Source of the DNA: Lichenostomus cassidix
Taxonomy: Eukaryota > Chordata > Aves > Passeriformes > Meliphagidae
Reading direction: 5' to 3'
DNA: 64,000 bases
Assembly (NCBI GenBank): GCA_008360975.2
Contig: VLJF02000033.1
Span: 1,922,001 to 1,986,000 of the forward strand
The position numbers and the translations under genes were made by a program. Positions 20,626-32,600 of the stretch are shown piece after piece (position 1 is the first letter of the stretch; the number at the start of each line of letters is the position of its first letter). The notes beneath the pieces were generated by a model. That model did no database searches. It worked only from the letters and a program-made list of their open reading frames with translations, and was not told the DNA's origin.

Positions 20626-23600
20626 ATGTTCTTCACCTGCGGCCCCAACGAGGCCATGGTGGTGTCGGGTGAGTTCGGGGGGCGCCTGGGGACCCCAAAA
20701 TCCCCCAAAAACCCTCCTGGAGACCCCAAAATCCCCCAAAACTGCCGGGAAAGCCCGAAATCCCCCAAAAAACCCTCCTGGGGACCCCAAAACTGCCGGG
20801 AGAGCCTAAAATCCCCCAAAAACCCTGCCGGGAACCCCTAAAACCCCCAAACTGCCGGGAGAGCCCAAAATCCCCCAAAAACCCTCCTGGGAACCTCTAA
20901 AACCCCAAAACTGCCGGGAGAGCCCGAAATACCCCTAAAAAACCCTCCTGGAAACCCCTTAAACCCCCCAAAACTCTCGGGAGCTTCCAGAATGGCCCAA
21001 ACTCCAGGAACCCCCAAAATCCCCCCCAAAAAATTCTCCTGGGAACCTCCAGAATCCCCAAACCCCCCAAATCCCCCAAACCCCCCAAATCCTCCAAATC
21101 CCCCAAATCCCCAAACCCCCCAAATCCCCAAATCCCCTCACCCCAAATCTCTCAAATCCCCTCATCCTAACCCAAATTCCCAAATCCCAAATCCCAAATC
21201 CCCCAAATGCCCCAAATTCCCCAAATCCCAAATCCCCCAAAACTTCTCACCCCAAGTCCTCCAAATCCCCCAAATGCCCCAAATGCCCTCACCCCAAATC
21301 CCCCCAATCTCTCAAACCCCCAAATCCCCCAAATCCCCCCTGTCCCCACATTTGGGGTCCCTAAATCCCCCATTGTCTCTCAGGGTTCTGCCGCAGCCCG
21401 CCGGTGATGGTGGCAGGAGGCAGAGTGCTGGTGATCCCCTGCCTGCAGCAGATCCAGCGGTGAGCAGGGGGGTTTTGGGGTTTTTTTGGGGATTTTTGGG
21501 GTTTTTTTGGGGTCTCTCTGGATTTGGGGTGACGCCCTGGCCCCGCAGGATCTCGCTGAACATGCTGACGCTGCCGGTGCGCAGCGAGAAGGTTTACACC
21601 AGGCACGGGGTGCCCATCTCCGTCACCGGCATCGCCCAGGTAACCCCAAAAAACCCTAAATCCACTGGGGGAGCCCTAAAACCCTAAATTCACTGGGGAG
21701 CCCAAAACCACCCAAAATCCCTTCGGGAAACCCAAAAATATCCACTCGGGAACCCCAAAAATTCACTCGGGGAACCCCAAAAACACCCTAAATTCACTGG
21801 GGAACCCAAAAAAACCTTAAAATTCACTTGGGAATCCCAAAACATCCTATAATCCACTGGGGAACCCCAAAAACTCCCTAAAATCTACTGGGGAACCCAA
21901 AAAACCCTAAATCTACGGGGGGATCCCAAAACCACCCTAAATTCACTGGGAGAACGCCAAAAAAACCCCTAAAATTCACTGGGGATCCCAAAAAACCCTA
22001 CAGTTCATTGGGGGAACCCCAGAAACACCCTAAAATCCACTGGGGGAACCCCAAAAAAACCCCTAAAATCCACTGGGGGAACCTCAAAAACACCCTAAAA
22101 TCTACTGGGAGATCCCAAAAACACCCTGAAATTCATGGGGAACCCCAAAAAAACCCTAAATTCACTGGGGGAACCCAAAAAACCCCTAAATCTACTGGGG
22201 ATCCCAAAACACCCCAATATCTACTGGGGATCCCAAAAACACCCTAAATCCACTGGGGATCCTGAAAAACACCCTGCATTCACTGGGGGAACCCCAAAAA
22301 ACCCCTAAAATTCACTGGGGAACCCAAAAAAACCCTAAATGCACTGGGGAACCCAAAACACCCTGAAATTCACTGGGGGATCCCAAAACCACCCTAAAAT
22401 CACTGGGGGAACTCAAAAATCACCCAAAAGTTCACTGGGAGAACCCCACAAACACCCTAAAATCCACTGGGGAACCCCAAAAAAACCGTAGAATTCAATG
22501 GGGAACCCCAAAAAACCCTAAATTCACTGGGGATCCAAAAAAAACCCCTAAAATCACTGAGGGAACCCCAGAACACTCAAACATTCAGTGGGGAAACCCC
22601 AAAACAGCCGAAAATCTATTGGGGGATCCCGAATAAACCCTAAAATTCACTGTGGGAACCCCAAAAGTACCCTAAAATTCACTGGGGATCCCAAAAACAC
22701 CCTAAAATCTACTGGGGAACCCCAAAACCAGCCAAAAATCTACTGGGGGATCTCAAATAAACCCTAAAATCTATTGGGGGAACCCCAAAAAAACCCTAAA
22801 GTTCACTGGGGAACCCAAAAATACCCTAAAATCTACTGGGGAAACCCCAAAACACCCTGAAATTCACTGGGGGAACCCCAAAAAACCTGCTTGGGAATCA
22901 CAGGACATCGTGGAGCCACAAAACCCCACTAGGATCCCCAAAAATCCACTCGGGACTCCCAAAAAACCCCACTGGGACCCCCAAAATTCCTTTGGGAATC
23001 CCAAAAAATCCAGTCACAACCCCCAAAAATCCACTCAGGAACCCCAGATACTCTCTGGGAACCCCAAAATCCCTGTGGGAACCCCCAAAACCCCACTTAG
23101 AACCCCCAAAAATGCACTCAGGACCCCAAAATCCACTTGGGACCCCCAAATTCCCCCAAAACCCCACCAGGACCCCCAAAAACACACTCAGGATGCCCCA
23201 AATTTCTTTAGAACCTCAAAAAATGCTTTGGGACCCCAAATTCCCCCCTGGGACCCCAAAATTCCTTCCTGGGACCCCCAAATTTCCCCCTGGGACCCCC
23301 AAAAATCTGTCCTGGGACCCCTAAATTCCCTCCTGGGACCCCCAAATTCCCCTCGGGACCCCCAAATTCCCCTCCTGGGACCCCAAAATCCCCCCAAGTC
23401 TCCCCTATGGGGGTGGCGTTGCCCTTTTAAGGGAGGTTTTGGTGGGGCCCACCTAATGGGGTTCTTAAAGGGGCAATGGTAGAGTGATTCCCAAAATGAC
23501 GCAGAGGGGAGGGGAGGAGCCCTTTAAGGGGGTTTGGGGTGGTGGGACCCCCAAAAAACCCTCAAAAGGGTGGGGAAAACCCTTGAAAGGGTGAGAAAAA

Positions 23601-26600
23601 CCTTTAAAAGGGTGAGAAAAACCCTAAAGAGAGTGGGGAAAACCCTTAAAAGGGAGATTTGGGGTTTGGGATGGCATTGAAAGGGGTTTGGAGTTTTTGG
23701 GATCCCCAAATTTGTGTGAAGGGAGGGTAAACTCCCAAAAAGGGGCATGGAGGGGGTTGGGACCCCAAAAAAAATTCTTAAGGGTGGCAAAATCTTCCTT
23801 AAAAAGGGTTTGGGGTGATGTGGAATCCCACAAACCTTCCTAAAGGGGTCAAAATCCAATTTTTAAAGGAGTTTTGTGGTGTTGAAGACCCTAAAATCCT
23901 TTTAAAAGAGGTCAAGACCCACCTGAAAAGGGGTTTGGGGTGGTGGGATCCCAAAAAAAATCCTCAAGGGTGGCAGAATCTTGCTTTAAAAGGGTTTGGG
24001 GTGATGTGGAATCCCACAAACCTTCTTAAAGGGATCAAGGTGCTTTTAAAAGGGGTTTGGGGTGTTGGGAACCCTAAAATCCCATTAAAAAGGGTCAAGA
24101 TTTTCTTAAAAGGAGCATTTTAAAAGGGATCCCCAAAATCCTTTTAAAGCAGATCAAGACCCTCCTGAAAAAGGGTTTGGGGTGGTGTGGAATCCCTAAA
24201 ACCTTCCTAAAGGGACAAAAATCCAATTTTTAAAGGGGTTTTGTGGTGTTGAAGACCCTAAAATCATTTTAAAAGGGGTCAAGACCCCCTGGAAAGAGGT
24301 TTGGGATGCTCAGGACCCCAAAATCCTTTTCGAAGGGGTCAAGACCCACCTGAAAAAGGGCTTGGGGTGGTGAGGAATCCCTAAAACCTTCTGAAAGGGA
24401 TCAAAATCCAATTTTTAAAGGGGTTTTGTGGTGTTGAAGACCCTAAAATCCTTTCAAAAAGGGGTCAAGACCCACCTGAAAAGGGATTTGGGGTGCTCAG
24501 GACCCCAAAATCCTATTAAAAGGGGTCAAGACCCCCTGGAAAAGACCCCAAATCTGCTCCTGGAGGGGGAAACCCCTTAAAAGGGCAATGCCCTGGTGGT
24601 CCCCACCCTGCCCGGCAAGCAGCCCCTTAAAGGGGCAATGCCGCGGCGATCCCTTAAAGGGGCAGCGCCCATTTTGGGGTGGCCGGGAGGTGCCCAGGTG
24701 ACCAGGTGAGGTGTGGCCAGGTGAAGATCCAGGGGCAGAACAAGGAGATGCTGGCGGCTGCCTGCCAGATGTTCCTGGGCAAGTCGGAGAGCGAGATCGG
24801 CCAGATCGCCCTGGAGACGCTGGAGGGGCACCAGCGCGCCATCATGGCCCACATGACCGTGGAGGTGGGGACACGCCCCTCGCGGGGGAGCCACGCCCAC
24901 TGCGGGGTGACCACGCCCACCCCGGGGTAGCCACGCCCACTTGGGGTTGGACCAACAGCCACCCGTGGGAGGGGGTGTGGTCCCTTTAAGAAATTCCAGA
25001 GGTATTTGGGAGACCCATAAGCCACGCCCACACGGGTGGCCACGCCCACTTGGGGACTGTCACCACCCCTCTCAGAAGGGGACCTGGCCCTTTAAGGGAT
25101 GCTCCGCCCCTTTTCACCCCTAAGCCCCGCCCCCTTAAGGACCCCACCCTGCAGGAGGCCACGCCCACAAAGCCCCATCCAATAGTGAAGCCACGCCCCT
25201 TTCCAAAGCCACACCCACCAGCATGACTGTCACCTCACATGGCCACACCCCCTTTGGAAGCCACACCCACATTTGCCCCACCCCTGCCTTAAGCCCCGCC
25301 CCCTGATTGGCTCCACCCCATCTTAAGCCCCGCCCCTGGCTCCACCCCCTGTGCAACCATTGGTTCCATCCTTCCTCAAGCCCCGCCTCCTTCTTGCCCC
25401 CACCCTGATGGAAGCCACGCCTCTGGCCCAGAGCCACGCCCACCAGGTCACACCCCTTGTCTCAAGCCACACCCCCTTGGCCAAGCCCCGCCCACCCCAC
25501 TGAGCTCTGCCCTGGCCCCTCCCCTTGCCCCACCCCTCTCTCTGGCCACGCCCCACAAGCCACACCCACCTGGCCCCACTCCTTGGCTCAGGCCACGCCC
25601 CAGGGTGATGTCACACCCACCTGACTTGCACCCTGTAAGCCACGCCCATTTCCCCACCCAGTCCCAAGCCACGCCCACATAGCTCCACCCCTTGGCTAAG
25701 CCACACTCCTCTGCCTTAACTTACTGACTCAAGCCACGCCCCCATCTTTCTAAGCCACGCCCACCTGGCTCCACCCCTTAGCTCAAGCCACGCCCTTGCT
25801 AATGCAAGCCACACCCCCTGGGCTCAAGCCACGCCCCACCAACAAGCCACGCCCACCTCGCACAGGATCAAAGCCCCGCCCCCATGAGAAAGCCACGCCC
25901 ACACCTTGCCTCAAGCCACACCCCTGGGCCAAGCCACGCCCACCTGGACCCACCCTGACCACAAACTCCGCCCCTTTGGACCCCTCCCCGCTAAGCCCCG
26001 CCCCTGGGTCAAAGCCACGCCCACCTGGCCCCACCCCCTTTGGCACCACCCCATGAAGCCCTGCCCCTTTGCGCCCCACCCCACTAAGCCCCGCCCCTTT
26101 GTCCCGCCCCTCTAAGCCCCGCCCCTCTGTGCCATGCCCTGCTAAGCCCCGCCCCGCTAAGCCCCGCCCCCTGTGCCCCGCCCCCTGCCCCGCCCAGGAG
26201 ATCTACAAGGACCGTCAGAAGTTCTCAGACCAGGTGTTCAGAGTGGCTTCGTCTGACCTGGTGAACATGGGGATCTCTGTGGTCAGCTACACACTCAAGG
26301 ACGTGCATGATGAACAGGTGAGGGACAGTGGAGACAGGTGACACACACCTGGGGACAGGTGACACACAGCTGGGGACACCTAGGGACTGCTGGGGACAGG
26401 TGAGACACACCTAGGGACACCTGGTCAACATGGGGATCTCTGTGGTCAGCTATACACTCAAGGACGTGCATGACGAGCAGGTGAGGGACAGTGGGGACAG
26501 GTGACACACACCTGGGACACCTGGGGACACATGTGGGGACACCTGGTGAACATGGGGATCTCCGTGGTCAGCTACACCCTCAAGGACATGCATGACGAGC

Positions 26601-29600
26601 AGGTGAGGGGCCTGGGGACACACCTGGGGATACCTGGGATAGGTGAGATACACCTGGGGACACCTGGTGAACATGGGGATATCGGTGGTCAGCTACACCC
26701 TCAAGGACGTGCATGATGAACAGGTGAGACACACCTGGGGACAGCTGGGGACACACCTGGGGACAGGTGACACACACCTGGGGACAGGTGAGACACACCT
26801 AGGGACACCTGGTGAACATGGGGATCTCCGTGGTCAGCTACACACTCAAGGACGTGCATGACGAGCAGGTGAGGGACCTGGGGACACACCTGGGGACAGG
26901 TGAGACACACCTGAGACACCTGAGGACAGATGGGGACGCACCTGGGGACAACTCGGGAGGACCTCAGACACATCTGGAACTGCTGGGTCTCACCTGGGAC
27001 ACACCTGGGATAAATCTGGGGAAATGGGGCGACACAGATATGACAGTGGTGTGACACAGGTGTGACACAGGTGACAGGGGGATGTCCCAGGTGTGACCCA
27101 GGTGTGTCCCAGGTGTGTCCCCAGGTGTGACAGGTGTGTCCCCGGGTGTGACAGGTGTGTCCCCAGGTGTGTCCCAGGTGTCCCCAGGTGTGACAGGTGT
27201 GTCCCCGGGTGTGACAGGTGTGTCCCCAGGTGTGTCCCAGGTGTCCCCAGGTGTGACAGGTGTGTCCCCGGGTGTGACAGGTGTGTCCCCAGGTGTCCCC
27301 AGGTGTGTCCCAGGTGTCCCCAGCTGTGACAGGTGTGTCCCAGGTGACAGGGAGGTGTCCCAGGTGTGTCCCCAGGTGTGATAGGTGTCCCATGTCCCCA
27401 GGACTACCTGCGCTCACTGGGCAAAGGCTGCACAGCTCAGGTGTAGGTGTGACAGAGAGGTAACCCAGCTGTCCCCAGGTGTGACAGGTGTGTCCCAGGT
27501 GTGACAGGTGTGTCCCAGGTGTCCCAGGTGTGTCCTAGATGTGACAGGTGTGTCCCAGGTGTGACAGGTGTTCCCAGGTGTCCCAGGTGTGTCCTAGATG
27601 TGACAGGTGTGTCCCCAGGTGTGTCCCAGGTGTCCCCAGGTGTGTCCCCAGGTGACCCAGGTGTCCCCATGTCCCCAGGACTACCTGCGCTCGCTGGGCA
27701 AAGGCCGCACAGCTCAGGTGCAGGTGTGACACAGGTGTGACAGGTGTGTCAGGTGTCCCCAGGTGTGACAGGTGTGTCCCCAGGTGTGACAGGTGTCCCC
27801 ATGTCCCCAGGACTACCTGCGCTCGCTGGGCAAAGGCCGCACAGCTCAGGTGCAGCGCGACGCTCGGGTGGGAGAGGCTGAGGCCAAGCGTGACGCTGGG
27901 ATTCGTGTGAGTCAGACTGGGGGGACTGGGAGGGACTGGGATGGACTGGGAGGGAAACTGGGAGAGACTGGGGGGGATTGGGGTACCTCCCTGTCAGTCA
28001 CCCCCCAGTGTCCCCCAGTATTCCCAGTACTCCCAGTGCTCCCAGTCCCATTCCAGCCCCTCCCAGTGTCCTTCAGTGCTCTTCCAGTGTCCCCTAGACT
28101 CTCCCAGTCTCTCCCAGTCTCTCCCAGTGCCTCCCAGTGCCTCCCAGTGTTCCCAGTACTCTATTCCTCAAGCCCCCCAGTGGCCTCCCAGTATCCCCAG
28201 TACCCCATTCCCCAGTCCCTCCCAGTCTGTCCCAGTCCCTCCCAGTGCTCCCAGTTCCTCCCAGTGCCACTCTAGTTCCACTCCAGTGCCTCCAAGTGCC
28301 CTCCCAGTAACCCCAGTGCTCCCAGTAACTCACTCTCCAGTCCTTCCCAGTCCCTCCCAGTCCCTCCCAGTCCCCCCAGTTAACCCAGTTTCCCAGGAGG
28401 CGCAGTCCCAGCAGGATCAGGTCTCAGCACAGCTGCTCAGTGAGGAGCCCACAGCCTCACCAGTGCTCCCAGTGCTCCCAGTACCCCATTCCCTAGCCCC
28501 TCCCAGTGCTCTCCAGCACCCCCAGTCCATCCCAGTCTCACTCAGTGCTGTCCCAGTGCCCCTCTAGTCCCACTCCAGTGCCTCCCAGTGCCATCCCAGT
28601 ATACCCAGTATGCCCAGTACCTCCACTCCCAGTCCCTCCCAGTCCCTCCCAGTGCCTCTCCACTGCCTCCCAGTGCCATGCCAGTATCCCCAGTGCTCTC
28701 CCAGTGCTCCCAGTCCTTTCCAGTGTCCCTATAGTCCCACTCCAGTGTCTCCAAGTGCTCTCCCAGTGCTCCCAGCACCCCATCCCCCAGTCCCTCCCAG
28801 TTCCTCCCAGTACCCCCAGTACCCCATTCCCCAGTCCTTCCCACTGTTCCCAGTCCGTCCCAGTCCCCCCAGTGCCCCCAGTAACCCCAGTTTCCCAGGA
28901 GGCGTGGGCACTGCAGGAGCAGGTCTCAGCGCAGTGAGGAGCCCACAGCCTCACCAGTGCTCCCAGTTCTCCCAGTACCCGCAGTACTCTCACTCCCAGT
29001 CCCTCCCATCCCTCCCAGTCCTCCCAGTCCCTCCCAGTGCTCCCAGTACCCCATTCCCCAGTATTCCCAGTCCCCCCAGTCCCCCCAGTACCCCCATTCC
29101 GTCCCCAGGAGGCGCGGGCGCGGCAGCAGCAGGTCTCGGCGCAGCTGCTCAGTGAAGAAGCCACAGCGAGAGCTCAGCGAGACTTCCAGGTGGCTCAGGC
29201 TGAGTGTGACGGAGCTGTGAGTGCCAGGAGAGCCACCGCCGAGCTGGCCTTCCAGCTGCAGGTGACAGGGGACACACCTGGGACACCTGGGGACACCTGG
29301 GGACACACCTGGGGACACACCTGGGACACCTGGGGACACACCTGGGACACCTGGGGACACACCTGGGGGGCTGGGGACACAGCTGGGGACAAGGAATTCA
29401 TCCAGGGACACAGCTGGGGACACTCCTGGGGACACCTGGGACACGCCTGGGGACACACCTGGGGACACACCTGGGGACATGGGGACACACCTGGGACACA
29501 CCTGGGACCACCCCAGACCACCTGTCCCTCCACATCCTGGGGTTCCCCCCAGTTTCAGGTGTCCCAGGTGTGATTTTGATGTCCCAAATCTGGGATTTTT

Positions 29601-32600
29601 GGGTTCCTTTGGGATATTTTTGGGGCTCCCAGGGGTCATTTGGGATTCTGTCATTTCTGGACATTGCCTGCAATCCCAACCCCATTTTCAGTGTCCCCAA
29701 CACCATTTCCAATGTCCCCAACCCCATTTTTTGTGTCCCCAACCCCATTCTCATGTCCCCAACCCCATTTTTTGTGTCCCCAACCCCATTTCTGGTGTCC
29801 CCAACCCCATTCCTGTGTCCCTAACCCCATTCTCATGTTCCCAACCCCATTTCCATGTCCCCAACCCCATTCCCGCTATCCTCAACCCCATTTTTTTTGT
29901 CCCCAACTCCATTCCCAATGTCCCCAACCGCGTTCCCGTGTCCCCCCAGGCGGCCCGTTCCCAGCAGGCCATCGCGGCGCAGCGGGCGCAGGTGGCGCTG
30001 GTGGAGCGCGCGCAGCAGGCGCAGCTGCAGGAGCAGGAGGTGGCGCGGCGCCGCCAGGAGCTCGAGGCCACCGTGCGCAAGCCGGCCGAGGCCGAGCGCT
30101 ACCGGCTGGAGCGGCTGGCCGAGGCGCAGAGGTGAGCCGCGGCCCCTTTAAGGGAGGCCACGCCCCTCTGGGGAGGAGCCACGCCCCCCATCCGGTCAGT
30201 CCCAGGGTGGTTTTGGGGGTCCCACCGGTGTGGGTGGAGCCATTGCCCTTTTAAGTGAAGCATTGCCCCTTTAAGAGGAGTCTTGCCCTTTTAAGGAGAA
30301 GCCACACCCCCACTTTTGGGGGGTCCCACCAGCTCACATGAGGTCATTGCCCCTTTAAGAGAACCGTTGCCCCTTTAAGAAGTAGACACGCCCTCTCCTG
30401 GTCAGCCATTAGTCCATTCTTGGTGGGTCCCACCAGTTTGAGTCAAACCATCGCCCCTGTAAGAGAAGCGTTGCCCCTTTAAGAAGTATCCATGATGTCT
30501 CCCAGCCAGCAATTCTCCCATTTTTAGGGGTCCCACCGGTTCGGGTGAAACCATTGCCCTTTTAAGAGAAGCCCCGCCCCTTAAACTGAGTCACACCCAA
30601 GGTGGGTCCCACCCTTAAAGGTGAAGCCATTGCCCCTTTAAGAACAAGCCATGCCCTCTCCCAATCTCCCAATCCCATTGTGGGTGGGTCCCACCAGTTT
30701 GGGTGAAACCATTGCCCTTTTAAGAGAAGTGTTGCCCCTTTAAGAGAGAGCCATGATCCCACTTTGGTGGGGACCACCAGCTTGACTGCAGCCATTGCCC
30801 CTTTAAGAGCCACCATTGCCCCTTTAAGCGCCATTCCCATTTAGGAGAAGCCACGCCCACTCCAATAAGCCACACCCCCATGAGTCCCACACCATTAGGG
30901 CGTTGCCCCTTTAAGAGCAGCATTGCCCCTTTAAGAGCAGCCCCGCCCCCGGTGGAAGCTCCGCCCCCTGACTTGGCGCCCCCTACAGGACGCAGGTGCT
31001 GCTGCAGGCAGAGGCTGAGGCTGAGAGCCTCAGGGTGAGTTTGGGATTTGGGGGAAATTTGGGGGATTTTGGGGTCCCAGGTGGGGTTTGGAGTGAGTTT
31101 GGGGGATTTTGGGATCAGTTTGGGGGATTTTGGAGTGAGTTTGGGGGATTTCGGGTGGTCCTGGCTGGATTTTGAAGTGAATTTGGGGGAATTTGGGGTG
31201 AATTTTGGGGGTCCCAGGTGGGGTTTGGGGTGAATTTGGGGGATTTTGGGGATTTTTTGGGGGATTTTGGGGTGAATTTGGGGCATTTTGGGGGTTCCAG
31301 GTGGGGTTTGGGGTTTCCTGGGTGGTGTTTGGGGTGAATTTGGGGGATTTTCGGGTGAATTTGGGGTGAATTGGGGGATTTTGGGGGATTTTGGGCTGAA
31401 TTTGGGGGATTTTGGGGTCCCAGGTGTGACATTTTTGGGTTCCCGGGGTTATTTTCGGGTTCCTGTCATTCCCAGCCATCCCAACCATCCCATTTTTGGG
31501 ATGTCCCAGGTGTGATTTGGGTGTCCAAAAATATGGGATTTTTTGGGTTCCTTTGGGATTTCTTTTGGTTCCCATCTGGGGTTTTTTAGCTTCTGGGATT
31601 TCGGGTTCCCCATTTTTGGGATGTCCCAGTTGTGGGATTTTTGGGCTCCCAGGGGATGTTTTTGGGTTCCCAGGTGGGGTTCTTTGGGTTCCTGGGAATT
31701 CCGGTGTCCCCAACCCCATTTCCAGTGTCCCCAACCCCACACCTGATGTCCCCAACCCCATTTCTTTGGGTCCTGATCCCATTTCTGGTGTCACCCATCC
31801 TGAGTTTGCTGTCCCCAACCCCATTTCTGGTGTCCCCAACCCCATTTTCAGTGTCCCCAATCCCATTTCCGATGTCCCCGATCCCAAATTCTCTGTTCCC
31901 AACCCCATTTGCAGTGTCCCCAACCCCGTTCCAATGTCTCCAACCCCAGGTGACAGGCTGTGCCCGTGCCACTGTCCCCAACCCCGTTTCAATGTCCCCA
32001 ACCCCACTCTGGCTGTCCCCAGTCCCGTTTTTGTCCCCAACCCCAGGTGACAGGCTCACCATGTCCCCAGTGTCCCCAATGATGTCCTCTCTCCCAGCTG
32101 ACAGGCTGTGCCCGTGCCGCTGTCCCCAATCCCATTTCAATGTCCCCAATGTCCCCAATGTCCCCAATGGTCCCAGTATCCCCAATGACCCAATGTCCCC
32201 AATGCTGTCCCCTCTGTCCCAGGTGACCGGCAGTGCCTGCGCCGCCATGCTCTCCAGCCCTGTTCCAATGTCCCCAATGTCACCATTGTCCCCCATGTCC
32301 CCAATGTCCCAGCTGTCCCCAATGTCCCCAATGCTGTCCCCAATGTCCCCCAGGTGACAGGCTCAGCCCATGCTGCCACGCTCTCCAGCCCCGTTTCAAT
32401 GTCCCCAATGTCCCCAATGTCCCCAATCTCCCTGATGATGTCCCCAGTGTCCCCAATGTCCCTGCTGTCCCCAATGTCCCTAATGCTGTCCCTGCTGTCC
32501 CCAATGTCCCCAGTGTCCCCTCTCCCAGGTGACAGGCAGTGCCCGCGCTGCCACTCTCTCCAGCCCCATTTCCTTGTCCCCAATGTCCCCAATGTCCCTG

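Noticed and set aside
21640..22300. Telomere-like CCCTAAA motifs
   Set aside because: CCCTAAA occurs only as part of a ~30-bp unit; there is no run of the vertebrate CCCTAA hexamer.
21640..22890. CRISPR-like array of ~30-bp units
   Set aside because: Units are contiguous without distinct spacers, in a vertebrate intron; ordinary minisatellite.
26419..26868. Extra true exons of FLOT1 between exons 5 and 6
   Set aside because: The copies lack an upstream acceptor, and counting them would duplicate residues already encoded by exon 5; treated as array copies.
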